Shown here piece after piece: positions 34,350-42,889 of a stretch of 64,000 bases of DNA. Numbering within the stretch: the stretch's first letter is position 1; the number at the start of each line of letters is the position of its first letter. Source of the stretch: DASQGA01 sp963762085 (GTDB taxonomy: Bacteria; Actinomycetota; Thermoleophilia; Gaiellales; Gaiellaceae). Under the pieces are notes generated by a model. It worked only from the letters and a program-made list of their open reading frames with translations, did not search any database and was not told where the DNA came from. Where the stretch lies: contig CAVXJD010000001.1 of NCBI GenBank assembly GCA_963762085.1, positions 62,001-126,000 on the forward strand, given 5' to 3'. The translations under genes were made by a program, and so were the position numbers.

Positions 34350-34798
34350 CGCTGCTCCAGCCCTTCGTCGATCAGATTTCCCCGCACGATCGCGTCGTAA
34401 GGGACCTCAAACTCCCGCTCTTCGGTCGCGATCCTGAGTTGCCGCTCTTCCGCGGCCACGATCTCCCCACGGAAGCGTCTCCGGCCCTCGAGCTCGACCG
34501 CAGTCCTGAGCGCGGCCTTCCGCCCAATGGCCGCCGCGAAGTGCTCAGGCTTCCGAAGCGGACGCGCAAGCCCTGGAGACGAGACGTCGAGGCGGTAGCG
34601 GTCGAGGTAGCCGCGTAGGGCGCTCGTCACTTGCTCGCAGAGCGCATGGTCGACGCCGTTCGGATGGTCGATATAGACGCAGAGCCGCTCGGGGCCGCCG
34701 AGCTCGACGGCCACGACCTCGACGTCAGGGAGGCGGCTTTCGACCGTCTCCTCAACCTCGCGATGGAGTTCTCGCTCTTTTTCGTGAACTTGGGTCAT
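34346..34798 (-). CDS. rimP: Ribosome maturation factor RimP
   Basis: 30S assembly factor, 150 residues. VVAVELGGPERLCVYIDHPNGV in domain 1, and VSSPGLARPLRKPEHF, the family core motif, at about 75-90. Start ATG 34798 with ribosome binding site AGAGGA at 34807-34812. A terminator-like hairpin with U-run lies immediately before this site, so transcription entering rimP-nusA-infB may be attenuated. Confidence 0.95.
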   Translation of the reverse strand: MTQVHEKERELHREVEETVESRLPDVEVVAVELGGPERLCVYIDHPNGVDHALCEQVTSALRGYLDRYRLDVSSPGLARPLRKPEHFAAAIGRKAALRTAVELEGRRRFRGEIVAAEERQLRIATEEREFEVPYDAIVRGNLIDEGLEQR

Positions 34799-34815
34799 TT
34801 TTGCTGTCCTCTCGC

Positions 34816-34841
34816 AAAAAATGGGCGCCGCGCGCCCATTT
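34816..34841 (-). terminator. Intrinsic-terminator-like hairpin in the rimP-nusA leader
   Basis: AAATGGGCGC (34819-34828) and GCGCCCATTT (34832-34841) form a perfect 10-bp stem with a 3-nt loop. On the minus strand the stem runs into six consecutive T (34816-34821). It ends only 17 nt before the rimP ATG, too close for a separate downstream promoter, so it must either block or be read through by every transcript reaching rimP from upstream. Confidence 0.7.
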
Positions 34842-34868
34842 CTCCAAGCGGGGAAATGTGGTCTGGGA

Positions 34869-34874
34869 AGGATA
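34869..34874 (-). promoter_or_regulatory. Possible -10 element upstream of the rimP leader hairpin
   Basis: TATCCT at 34869-34874 would start a leader of about 60 nt that contains the hairpin. No good -35 hexamer is visible, so support is weak. A second short hairpin (34900-34914) has the TPR gene stop codon in its loop. Confidence 0.25.
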
Positions 34875-34905
34875 GCAGCGGGGCCGCGAACCGTCGTCTC
34901 GCCGC

Positions 34906-35262
34906 TTAGCGGCGAAGGCTTTCGAGCGCCTGCTGATAGTCGCGGCTCTGTGGCCGGAAAAACCGGGCCAGCTTGTAGTGCCCCGCCGCCTCGTCGGGAC
35001 GGCCCTGCTTCTCGAGACAGCGTCCGAGCGCGAAATGCCCGTAGTGGTCGATGGGGGCGATCTCGAGTAGCTCGCGGAACTCCCGCTCGGCCTCCGAGAA
35101 GCGCCGGATGCGGAAGTACGCGATCCCGAGCGCCTCGCGGATGGACGCCTTCCCCGGCTCGCGCTTCTTCGCTTTCTCGAGCGCGACCGTGGCCTGAGCG
35201 TTCAGCCCGGCAGCGAGGTGTTCGCGGCCTCTTCGGTAGAGGTCATAGGTCGTCTCGGTCAT
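34906..35262 (-). CDS. Tetratricopeptide repeat protein
   Basis: 118 residues made of about three TPR units: NAQATVALEKAKKREPGKA, ALGIAYFRIRRFSEAEREF and ALGRCLEKQGRPDEAAGHY. No signal peptide or transmembrane segment, so a small cytosolic scaffold. 11 bp after the nucleotidyltransferase gene, in the same direction, last gene before the rimP leader. Partner unknown. Confidence 0.85.
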   Translation of the reverse strand: MTETTYDLYRRGREHLAAGLNAQATVALEKAKKREPGKASIREALGIAYFRIRRFSEAEREFRELLEIAPIDHYGHFALGRCLEKQGRPDEAAGHYKLARFFRPQSRDYQQALESLRR

Positions 35263-35273
35263 CCGTCTAGTTT

Positions 35274-35990
35274 TTACCCAAGATAGGGGAAGTTGTGCCG
35301 CGCCAGGTCTTCCGGATACGTGAGGTCACGGGTCGGTCCGAGGTCGAGCGCGAGCATCGTCTCGCCAGCCTCCAAAAGCCGCCGCCCGGCCTCCGCGAGC
35401 TCGTAGGGCGGCCCCGGTAGCCCTTTCAGCCGGCCCACGAAACGATCGTCGAGAAACCAGAGTGGCGCGGCCGCGAGCACTCGCGCTCCCACGTGGTCGT
35501 CGTCCTCACCGCCGAGCGCGGTCACCTTCCCCTCCGAGACTCGCACTGTGGCCCGGTGGGCGGGCTCCCCGCTAGCGACGGGACGAACGCCCAGGCCGCC
35601 GGCCGCTCCGGACGCCGACCAGACCGCAGCGGACCGTCCGATGTCGCCGCGGCTGAAGACCGTGTCGGCTCCGGCCACGAGGAGAGGCGGCTCCGGACCG
35701 GCCTCCAGGGCCCGCCGCACGGCATCAGCGGAGCCGTCCGGCACCGGCTGTCTGGCATACCGGATCGAGAGGCCGAACCCGGAGCCGTCGCCGAGCAGGG
35801 CCTCGACCTGCTCGGCGAGGTGCCCGACCACCACCGTGACCTCGGAGAGACCGGCTGCCCGCAGCTCGCGCAGGAGGGTCGCGATCGCCGGGCGTCCGTC
35901 AATCGGGAGCACGGGCTTTGGCCAGCGCTCGGTCAACGGGAGTAGCCGCCGCCCCTCCCCGGCAGCCAACACGACCCCGCTGAGTTGCAC
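35274..35990 (-). CDS. Sugar-phosphate nucleotidyltransferase family protein
   Basis: 238 residues, the bare catalytic domain of GlmU/RfbA/MobA-type enzymes. Signature LSGVVLAAGEGRRLLPLTERWPKP-type N-terminus with the Gly-rich loop and Arg and Lys that bind the NTP; AGADTVFSRGDI contains the metal-binding Asp. No C-terminal hexapeptide repeat, so no acetyltransferase half. GTG start overlaps the transglutaminase stop (TAGTG). The sugar substrate is unknown; cell-envelope precursor synthesis is a reasonable guess. Confidence 0.8.
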   Translation of the reverse strand: MQLSGVVLAAGEGRRLLPLTERWPKPVLPIDGRPAIATLLRELRAAGLSEVTVVVGHLAEQVEALLGDGSGFGLSIRYARQPVPDGSADAVRRALEAGPEPPLLVAGADTVFSRGDIGRSAAVWSASGAAGGLGVRPVASGEPAHRATVRVSEGKVTALGGEDDDHVGARVLAAAPLWFLDDRFVGRLKGLPGPPYELAEAGRRLLEAGETMLALDLGPTRDLTYPEDLARHNFPYLG

Positions 35991-38326
35991 TAGGACGTAA
36001 GCGAACGCGCGCTGAGCGTCCCGCGCAAGCGGCGGCCGAAGCCCAACTGGCGTCCGAGCTCACGGCGCAGGAGCCGGAGCTCGCGGCGGGCCCGGCGCAT
36101 TGCGGGCCCAGACTCTGCCGGGGGTCCGAACCGCGCCTCCGAGAGGCTGTGGACGTACGGATCCGCATCGACGGCGAATTCGGTCTCGAGCAACTCCCCG
36201 AGCTCCGAGAGGGTCAGGCTCGGGTGAGCTTCGACACCCTGGTCGGCCAGGTAGCCGACGAGATCGCTGCGGCACGCCGACGCGATCCGGCGCGGGTCTC
36301 TCGAAGCAAAGCGAAGCTGGCGCCGCGCCGTCTTTGCAGCCAGCAGGAAAAGCGCGCCGCCGCCCAGGAGCAGGCCGACGAGCTTGAGCAGGGCCGCTCC
36401 GCCGCCGTCGCCGCTTTCCTCGGCGGTCGCGTTCGGGTCGCCGCCACGCGAGCCAGGCCCGGTGGCGCCGACCTCGTTCCGCCGGTTCCTGAGCGTCCCG
36501 CCGCTGTTGTCCGTGGTAACGGTGTTGTAGTACCCAGCGGCGATGGCCGCGAAGGCACCCGGAAGCCCGGCGATCGCGCCGTCCCCCGGGTTGAACGCAG
36601 CTGCGGTCGTGGAGTACTCGGCGTCCAGGTTTCCCCGTCCCGGCGTGGGGTCGAACGCCAGCCAGCCACGGCCCGGGAAGAACACCTCGACCCACGTATG
36701 AGCGTTGTGGTCGGTAACCGTCCACTCGTGCCGGTTGGGATCCCATTTGCCGCTCGTGAATCCCGCTGCGACCCGCGCCGGCACGCCGACGAACCGGAGC
36801 ATCAGCGCCATCGCGCCTGCGTAGTGCTGGCAGTAGCCGCGCTTGTCCTTCAGGAAGGCGACCAGCGGGGGCTCCCCGAACGGAGCGTCGGGCGGCGTCT
36901 CGTCGTAGGTGAACCCACCTCCGTCGTCGTTTCTGAGCCAGGCCTCCAGGACGGCGGCGGCGGCATACGGCGTCCCGGACCCCTTCGTCAGCGAAACGGC
37001 GGTCTGGTACAGACCGCGGTGTGCGAGGAGGAACGAGTCGTTGGTGGTCGCGAAGAGAGCGTTCATGAACTGCTCTCGGCCCATTGCTCCGAACTCCGGC
37101 ACCTCGACCCCGGAGAGCGGTTCGAAATACCGCGCGTCGAGCTCGTCGGGATACATCGTCCCGGCGCCTGCCAGTTGGCTCGGCTTGGCCTTCGACACGT
37201 AGCTCCAGGCTGTGTACTTCTGGCCTTGACGCAGGGTCTGCTCGAGGGTCACGATGCCGCTCGGCCCCGTCTGGTAGTTGGAGCTGGTACCCGGGGCCCA
37301 CCGCACGGGCTGTGCCGATGCGATCAGATGGTTGTCACGGAGGGCCTGAAGCGAGACCTCCTGCTTGACCCAGTTCTCCTGCTTCTTTCCGGCGGCGGGC
37401 AGGAGCGGGTCGTCGCTGCCGACGTCGATCTCCTCCTGAGACGGCTTGGGCTCGCTCAGATCGCTCGTCTCGTTCCAGGTGCCGCCGTTGTAGTCCTCGA
37501 GCACCGTCGCGCGCCAGTAGAGCTGGCGGCGGGGCCCGTCGACCTGAACCCGCATGACGACAGTCTTCTTCTTCGGAAAGCGGAGCCCCTCGTAGTTCGA
37601 CGTCCAGACGTAGGAGACGCTGACCGCTTTGTCCGGCCGGTCGTAGAGATCCCACTGCTGCCAGCGAAGGAATGCCCCCTTGGCGACGGCCTCCGTGGAA
37701 GATGCGCCCACGGCGGCAAGCACCAGCAATCCGCCGACCACGAGCGCGGGAGCGAGCCCCCGGAGCGTCCTGCCACGCGCGCGGAACAGGAAGAGGATGA
37801 AGAGCATTCCTGCGAGCGCCAGCGCTCCGGCCAAGAGCGGGTTGTCGCCCGGAAGGAGCGTCGCCGGCCACCCCACTCCAACGAGCAGGGCAAGGCCCGC
37901 CCCGACCGGGCGTCGCGCAGCGGCCAGCATCCCCACGAGCGCCGAAAACCCGAAGACGGCCAGCAAGATGAGCCCGTGCATGGTCGGGTAGTCGACGCGG
38001 TCGAACGGGAGGGTGGCGTCGTAGAAGTCCTGGAGGCCGTCTCGCGCCGCGCCCAGGACTGGCCCGAAGAAATCATGCCCGCTCCCGGGCCGGGCCTCCA
38101 GCGGCGAGACCTCCCACGCAATTCCGGCAGCGAAGATCGTCGCGAGCAGAAGGACTCCGGCGACCACCGCCCGTCGCCGTCCCAACGCAACCGCGAGCGT
38201 CGGCAGGAGCGCGATTCCGATCACGGCGAGGACAGCACCCCGCGGCGCCTCACGCTGCTCGAGCCTGAACCAGCTCACGGTGGTGAGCACGGCGGCGAGC
38301 ACGAACGCGGTGAGCGCCCTAGCCAA
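35990..38326 (-). CDS. Transglutaminase-domain membrane protein (TgpA-like)
   Basis: 778 residues from TTG 38326, chosen because CAGGAG lies 6 nt before it. An N-terminal block of six or seven transmembrane segments (about 5-220), an extracytoplasmic region, a transglutaminase-like domain (about 480-590) with catalytic Cys in DKRGYCQHYAGAMALMLR, His in DHNAHTWVEVF and Asp in LAFDPTPG, then a further transmembrane helix (about 665-685) and a cytoplasmic DUF4129-like tail. It follows DUF58 and MoxR, the classic MoxR-DUF58-transglutaminase cluster, probably acting on the cell envelope. Confidence 0.9.
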   Translation of the reverse strand: MARALTAFVLAAVLTTVSWFRLEQREAPRGAVLAVIGIALLPTLAVALGRRRAVVAGVLLLATIFAAGIAWEVSPLEARPGSGHDFFGPVLGAARDGLQDFYDATLPFDRVDYPTMHGLILLAVFGFSALVGMLAAARRPVGAGLALLVGVGWPATLLPGDNPLLAGALALAGMLFILFLFRARGRTLRGLAPALVVGGLLVLAAVGASSTEAVAKGAFLRWQQWDLYDRPDKAVSVSYVWTSNYEGLRFPKKKTVVMRVQVDGPRRQLYWRATVLEDYNGGTWNETSDLSEPKPSQEEIDVGSDDPLLPAAGKKQENWVKQEVSLQALRDNHLIASAQPVRWAPGTSSNYQTGPSGIVTLEQTLRQGQKYTAWSYVSKAKPSQLAGAGTMYPDELDARYFEPLSGVEVPEFGAMGREQFMNALFATTNDSFLLAHRGLYQTAVSLTKGSGTPYAAAAVLEAWLRNDDGGGFTYDETPPDAPFGEPPLVAFLKDKRGYCQHYAGAMALMLRFVGVPARVAAGFTSGKWDPNRHEWTVTDHNAHTWVEVFFPGRGWLAFDPTPGRGNLDAEYSTTAAAFNPGDGAIAGLPGAFAAIAAGYYNTVTTDNSGGTLRNRRNEVGATGPGSRGGDPNATAEESGDGGGAALLKLVGLLLGGGALFLLAAKTARRQLRFASRDPRRIASACRSDLVGYLADQGVEAHPSLTLSELGELLETEFAVDADPYVHSLSEARFGPPAESGPAMRRARRELRLLRRELGRQLGFGRRLRGTLSARSLTS

Positions 38327-39545
38327 CCGCGGCTCCTGCCCGGGAGGCTCCGGAGAGCTTCGCCGCCAGGTCGTCGCCGCGCCGCAGGACCGCCACCGCG
38401 ATGCCTGCGCGTTCGAGGCGAATGAGCTGGCCGCTTGCATCGTGATCCGGGCGGTTCGGCTCGGCGCCGAAGCTGCGTGGATCGACGTAGACCATCGTGG
38501 CCGGGTGGTGTGCACCTGCGCGCTGCAGGAGCTGCTCGATCAGCTTGGGCGACAGGGAAGCCGTCACAACCGTGAGCTCGAGCGCCCGGGCGGCGGCGCC
38601 TGCTTCGTCCGCGACGAGCGTCGAGGCGGCGAGATGACCGTCCGGCTCGACCGCAGCCAGGATCTCGAGCGCCAGGTGCCAGTCGCCCTCGAAGGAGTGC
38701 ACCCGCTGGTAGCACGGGGTGCGGGCGTTCACGATCAGCGAGGAGCGGCGAGCACGCTTGGCCTGTGCAAGCAGAATCGAGCCGGCAGCACGCACTTGGA
38801 GCTCGAAGGTGGAGTCGGGTGGGCTCCCGACCACCACGCCGCCGTCGGCGTCCAGAAGCACGGCCGTCTCGTCGCGCGGTGCGTCCTCGAGCTCCTTGAC
38901 CATGAGCTGCCCGCGGCGTGCGGTCGAGGGCCAATGAACGCGGCGAAGCGACTCCCCTTGCTCGTACTCCCGGACGGAATGGAGCTCGAACCCTGTCGTG
39001 CGGCGCATGAGCAGTCGACGGCCTCCCGGCGTGCGGGCGCCCGCGTCCGAGAAGAGGCTCTCGAGCTCAACAAGGCGGGGATAGACGAGCAGCGACTCAC
39101 GCCTCGGAAGCGGCACCTCGATGCGCTCGAGCCCGAATGGGTCCTCGATCACGACCTCGGCCGATTCGATCGGGTACCGCCCCCTGGGGACATCGTGGAG
39201 GACATAGCGACCACGCAGACGTCCTCCGTGCCGGGTCAGCACGGTCTCGCGGGCGCCGATCCTTGCGATCCGTTCCGTGACGACCAGACTCCCGGTTGGG
39301 AAGCTGCCCTCGACCTCGAGCTCCAGCTGGACCGGAACGTCGTCGCCGGCCATGTGGTCGCCCTGGCCCAGCGAACGGCGGAGCGTCATCGGCTTTCGGA
39401 GGAGTCGCACCCAGACAGCCGCACCCCCGACCGCGAGCACGAGACCGACGGCGACCGGATAGAGCGGCTCCGAGCCGAAGCCCCACGCGACGAGGTACGT
39501 CAGGCCGCCGAACGCGAGGATCCAGCGGCCGCGGTCGGTCAGCAT
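38319..39545 (-). CDS. DUF58 domain membrane protein
   Basis: 408 residues from ATG 39545. Two N-terminal transmembrane helices (about 8-50), then a beta-rich region and the DUF58/vWA-like domain with VREYEQGESLRRVHWPSTA (about 190-208), the family signature. It overlaps the transglutaminase start by 8 nt and sits 5 nt after the MoxR stop, so the three proteins are made together. Members are thought to work with MoxR ATPases as chaperone-like complexes; the client is unknown. Confidence 0.88.
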   Translation of the reverse strand: MLTDRGRWILAFGGLTYLVAWGFGSEPLYPVAVGLVLAVGGAAVWVRLLRKPMTLRRSLGQGDHMAGDDVPVQLELEVEGSFPTGSLVVTERIARIGARETVLTRHGGRLRGRYVLHDVPRGRYPIESAEVVIEDPFGLERIEVPLPRRESLLVYPRLVELESLFSDAGARTPGGRRLLMRRTTGFELHSVREYEQGESLRRVHWPSTARRGQLMVKELEDAPRDETAVLLDADGGVVVGSPPDSTFELQVRAAGSILLAQAKRARRSSLIVNARTPCYQRVHSFEGDWHLALEILAAVEPDGHLAASTLVADEAGAAARALELTVVTASLSPKLIEQLLQRAGAHHPATMVYVDPRSFGAEPNRPDHDASGQLIRLERAGIAVAVLRRGDDLAAKLSGASRAGAAVG

Positions 39546-39550
39546 CGCGG

Positions 39551-40525
39551 TTAGACCGGGACGGGAGTCCGCTCGACGAGGTCGCGGACGAGATCGACAC
39601 CGTCCAGACCGGCGGAGCGAGCCTCGGGAGCGAGGATGAGCCGGTGGGCGAGCACGGACGGCGCGATCTCCTTCACGTCCTCCGGGACGACGTAGTCGCG
39701 CCCTGCAGCCAGTGCACGCGCCTTGGCGACCCGAAGCAGATTGATGCCGGCCCGTGGGCTCGCGCCCAGGTGAAGCCGGCTGTCTCCGCGGGTCTGGCGC
39801 AAGAGCGTCACCACATAGCGGTTGACGCTCTCCTCGACGAAGACCCGCCGGGAGTCCTCGATCGCTCCGATCACGTCCTCGGCGCTCGCGACCGGAGTCA
39901 GGGACGCGAGCGGGTCCTCGGTCGTCTGCTCGTTCAGCATCCGCGCTTCGGCGGCAAGCGGCGGGTAGCCGATCGCGATTCGCATCGTGAAGCGGTCGAG
40001 CTGCGCCTCGGGCAGCGGATACGTGCCTTCGTACTCGATCGGGTTCTGGGTCGCCATGACCATGAACGGCGGCGCCAGCCCGTAGGAGCGGCCGTCGACC
40101 GTTACCTGGCCTTCCTGCATGCACTCGAGGAGCGCAGCCTGGGTCTTCGGCGACGTCCGGTTGATCTCGTCGACGAGCAGGACGTTCGCGAACACCGGGC
40201 CCGGACGGAACTCGAACTCGTTCGACCGCTGGTCGAAGACGTTCACGCCCGTCACATCCGAAGGCAGCAGATCGGGAGTGAACTGCAGCCTCGAAAAGGA
40301 GAGGTCGACGGAGCGCGCGAGCGCCTTCGCGAGGGTCGTCTTCCCGACCCCGGGAAGGTCTTCGATGATCAGGTGCCCCTCGCTGAAGAGACACAGCACC
40401 GCGAGGTCGAGCGTGTTGTCGGGCGCGTGCATGACGCGGCGCAGGTTCTCGGTGATGCGCCTGGCCAGGTCGGCCGACCGCGTCGCCTGAACCGGTTCCC
40501 TCACCCCCGCCACCTGCTCTTCCAT
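39551..40525 (-). CDS. MoxR family AAA+ ATPase
   Basis: 324 residues. Walker A EDLPGVGKTTLAKALA (about 53-68), Walker B NVLLVDEINR, sensor 1 VMATQNPIEYEGTYPLPEAQLDRF and lid region SPRAGINLLRVAKARA. All ATPase residues are intact. ATG start shares a base with the coaBC stop (TGATG). Likely acts with the DUF58 and transglutaminase proteins encoded directly downstream. Confidence 0.95.
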   Translation of the reverse strand: MEEQVAGVREPVQATRSADLARRITENLRRVMHAPDNTLDLAVLCLFSEGHLIIEDLPGVGKTTLAKALARSVDLSFSRLQFTPDLLPSDVTGVNVFDQRSNEFEFRPGPVFANVLLVDEINRTSPKTQAALLECMQEGQVTVDGRSYGLAPPFMVMATQNPIEYEGTYPLPEAQLDRFTMRIAIGYPPLAAEARMLNEQTTEDPLASLTPVASAEDVIGAIEDSRRVFVEESVNRYVVTLLRQTRGDSRLHLGASPRAGINLLRVAKARALAAGRDYVVPEDVKEIAPSVLAHRLILAPEARSAGLDGVDLVRDLVERTPVPV

Positions 40526-41697
40526 CAGTCTCCTCTCAGGAGCGTCGCGACCTCGTCGAGGATAGCCGCCGCAACCTCCGGTTTGGATCGCTTGCCCACC
40601 TTCCGCTCGCCTCGGTCCGACACGAGGACTACTTCGTTGTCCTCGGCGTCGAAGCCGATGTCCGACCGGGATACGTCGTTAAAGACGAAAAAGTTCCCTC
40701 CTTTGACTGCAAGCTTCTCGCGAGCCCTCGCGAGCCCGCTCTCGCCCTCGTCGGCGGCGAAGCCGACGAGCACCTGCCCGTTCGTGCGGCGCCGTGCGAG
40801 CTCCGCGAGGATGTCCTCCGTCGGGTCGAGTGTGATCGTCCACGGCTCCTTGCTCTTCGGACGCTTGCCACCGATCGGTTCACGCGGGGAGTAGTCCGCG
40901 ACTGCCGCTGCCATGAGGACGACGTCCGCATCGGCCCGCGCCAGGGTCTCCCGGGCAAGGTCCGCGGCAGTCGGCGTCGCGATCACCTCGATGCCGGGTG
41001 TAGGCGCGACGGATCCGTTTGCGAGGAGGAGAGTCACGTCGGCGCCCCGGCGCCTCGCCTCCTCGGCGAGCGCGATTCCCATGCGCCCGGACGAGCGATT
41101 GCCGAGGAAACGCACGGAATCGAGCGGCTCGCGGGTCCCCCCGGCGGTGACGAGGACACGCTTGCCGGCGAGCCCAATCGTGCTAGTCGGGACGGGGTTC
41201 CAACCTGAGAGCTCGCGAATCCGCTCCAGGATGGTCGCCGGCTCGGCCATCCGGCCGGCGCCGGACTCTCCCTCGGCGAGCTCGCCCGACTCCGGCCCCA
41301 CGAGCTCGACGCCGCGTTCCCGAAGCGTGGCCACGTTGGCCCGCGTCGCGGGGTGCTCCCACATGCGAACGTTCATGGCGGGGGCGACGACGAAGGGCCC
41401 CCGGAAAGCCAGGGCGGCCTCGGTCAGGACGTTGTCGGCCAGGCCGTGCGCGAGCTTCGCCAGCGTGTTCGCCGAGAGCGGCGCCACCACGAACAAGTCG
41501 AACTGCGCCAGGTGCGGGTACAGCTCCCGCATCGGCTCCTGGCGAGCCAACCCCGCGAAGGTCTGGGACGTGACGAATCCCTCCGCCTCGGGCGTCAAGA
41601 CGGGCACCACCTCGTGACCGTCCTGCACGAGCAGGCGAACGAGCTCGCAGGCCTTGTAGGCGGCGATGCTCCCTGTGACTCCGAGCAGTACCCTCAA
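40525..41697 (-). CDS. coaBC: Bifunctional phosphopantothenoylcysteine decarboxylase/phosphopantothenate-cysteine ligase
   Basis: Two steps of coenzyme A synthesis in one chain, 390 residues. CoaC part (about 1-180): GVTGSIAAYKACELVR, the FMN/active-site motif PAMNVRMWEHPATR and the flap GAGRMAEP. CoaB part (about 185-390): VTAGGTREPLDSVRFLGN, AAAVADYSP and the K-rich KRPKSKEP motif. TTG start at 41697. Gmk-rpoZ-coaBC is a conserved order. Confidence 0.95.
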   Translation of the reverse strand: MRVLLGVTGSIAAYKACELVRLLVQDGHEVVPVLTPEAEGFVTSQTFAGLARQEPMRELYPHLAQFDLFVVAPLSANTLAKLAHGLADNVLTEAALAFRGPFVVAPAMNVRMWEHPATRANVATLRERGVELVGPESGELAEGESGAGRMAEPATILERIRELSGWNPVPTSTIGLAGKRVLVTAGGTREPLDSVRFLGNRSSGRMGIALAEEARRRGADVTLLLANGSVAPTPGIEVIATPTAADLARETLARADADVVLMAAAVADYSPREPIGGKRPKSKEPWTITLDPTEDILAELARRRTNGQVLVGFAADEGESGLARAREKLAVKGGNFFVFNDVSRSDIGFDAEDNEVVLVSDRGERKVGKRSKPEVAAAILDEVATLLRGD

Positions 41698-41740
41698 GCC
41701 TCTCGCCGTCCTCCGACCTACCGACGACTCGGTACGGGCG

Positions 41741-41971
41741 CTAGCGCGTGTACTCGTACTTGATCTTGCCCTCGGCGATCTCTTCGAGGGCCATCGTCAA
41801 GTAGTTCTTCGAGCGTGACTCGACGAGCGGCGGTGGAAAGTCGTCGAAGGTGCCCTCGCCGAGCTGGTGGTGGTAGTTGTTGATCTGCCGAGCGCGCTTC
41901 GCAGCGATGATCACGAGCGCGTACCGGGAGTCGACCTCGTTCAGGAGGTCGTCTATGCGTGGATGGATCAT
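41741..41971 (-). CDS. rpoZ: RNA polymerase omega subunit
   Basis: 76 residues. HPRIDDLLNEVDSRYALVIIAAKRARQINN is the omega core helix pair (shown here in name only up to its key residues R and K of AAKRARQI), followed by a short tail with KNYLTMALEEIAEGKI. Helps fold beta prime. ATG overlaps the gmk stop (ATGA). Confidence 0.93.
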   Translation of the reverse strand: MIHPRIDDLLNEVDSRYALVIIAAKRARQINNYHHQLGEGTFDDFPPPLVESRSKNYLTMALEEIAEGKIKYEYTR

Positions 41972-42531
41972 GTACGCGACAGTCTAGCGGTAGCGTTGAT
42001 TTCACCGCGGACAACATCCTCGAGCCTGTCGACGGCGCTGTCGAGGTCGTCGTTGACCACGACGTAGTGGAAGTCGCCCGCTTGCCGCTTCTGCTCCCGC
42101 GCCATCTCGAGGCGTTCGTCGATCTCGCCGGCACTCTCTGTCGCCCGCTCGAGGAGGCGCCGCTCGAGCTCCGGAAGTGGAGCATCGACGAAGATCGTGA
42201 CGCTTCCCGGGACCTCGTTCCGGACCGTCCGCGCGCCTTCGAGCTCGAGCTCCAAAACCGGGATCCGACCAGACTCGGTGATGCGGGCGATCTCGGATCG
42301 CAAGGTGCCCGACCGCTGGCCCCAGGGGAAGCGGACGTACTCGAGCAGCTCGCCGTCCGCGAGGCGGCGGTCGAACTCTTCGTCCGAGACGAACCAGTAG
42401 TCGCGCCCGTCGACTTCCTCCGGTCGCCGCTCTCTGGTCGTCGCCGAAACGGCCAGCTCGAGCTCGGGAATGCGCGCCAGGAGTCTCGCTATGAGCGTCC
42501 CCTTGCCGGCCCCCGACGGGCCGGTCACCAC
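41968..42531 (-). CDS. gmk: Guanylate kinase
   Basis: GMP to GDP kinase. P-loop GPSGAGKGTL, SATTRERRPEEVDGRDYWF (GMP-binding) and LELELEGARTVR are present. With the GTG at 42531 (AAGG 5 nt upstream) the protein has 187 residues, but only three precede the P-loop, so the first beta strand would be cut. The frame stays open upstream to a CTG at 42555 that overlaps the mihF stop as CTGA and would restore a normal start (TGRPKVFVVTGPSG). The CTG may be the true start. Confidence 0.93.
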   Translation of the reverse strand: MVTGPSGAGKGTLIARLLARIPELELAVSATTRERRPEEVDGRDYWFVSDEEFDRRLADGELLEYVRFPWGQRSGTLRSEIARITESGRIPVLELELEGARTVRNEVPGSVTIFVDAPLPELERRLLERATESAGEIDERLEMAREQKRQAGDFHYVVVNDDLDSAVDRLEDVVRGEINATARLSRT

Positions 42532-42551
42532 GAAGACCTTGGGGCGGCCGG

Positions 42552-42881
42552 TCAGCGGTGCAGGAGCCCGACCAGCTCGGCCCGCTGGCGCTCAGAGAGC
42601 CCGCCCACGGTCTTCGACTGGCTGATCCGGCACTGGTTGAGGAACCGGGCGGCTTTGACGCGGCCGAACTTCGGGACCACCATGAGGATGTCGATCACCT
42701 TCGCCGTCTCGACGTACTCCGGTGGATTCCTGAGGACGCTCTCGATCTTGACGGCCCCGGCCTTCAGATCTTTCTTCAGCTGCGCGCGGCGAACACGGAT
42801 CTCGTTCGCCCGGCGCAGTGCCTCCATGCGCTGGTCGAGCGATCTGAGAGGAGCCTGCACTTGCGTCCGGGAAGCCTGCAT
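42552..42881 (-). CDS. mihF: Mycobacterial-type integration host factor (mIHF)
   Basis: 109-residue nucleoid protein unrelated to E. coli IHF and restricted to actinobacteria. The conserved core KIESVLRNPPEYVETAKVIDILMVVPKFGRVKAARFLNQ spans about residues 46-85: key elements are the helix-two-turn-helix with PKFGRVKAARFL. A short, basic N-terminus precedes it. ATG 42881 lies 8 nt after a strong -10, so its mRNA is probably leaderless. It is next to gmk-rpoZ-coaBC, its standard place. Confidence 0.95.
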   Translation of the reverse strand: MQASRTQVQAPLRSLDQRMEALRRANEIRVRRAQLKKDLKAGAVKIESVLRNPPEYVETAKVIDILMVVPKFGRVKAARFLNQCRISQSKTVGGLSERQRAELVGLLHR

Positions 42882-42889
42882 GGCGCGGC

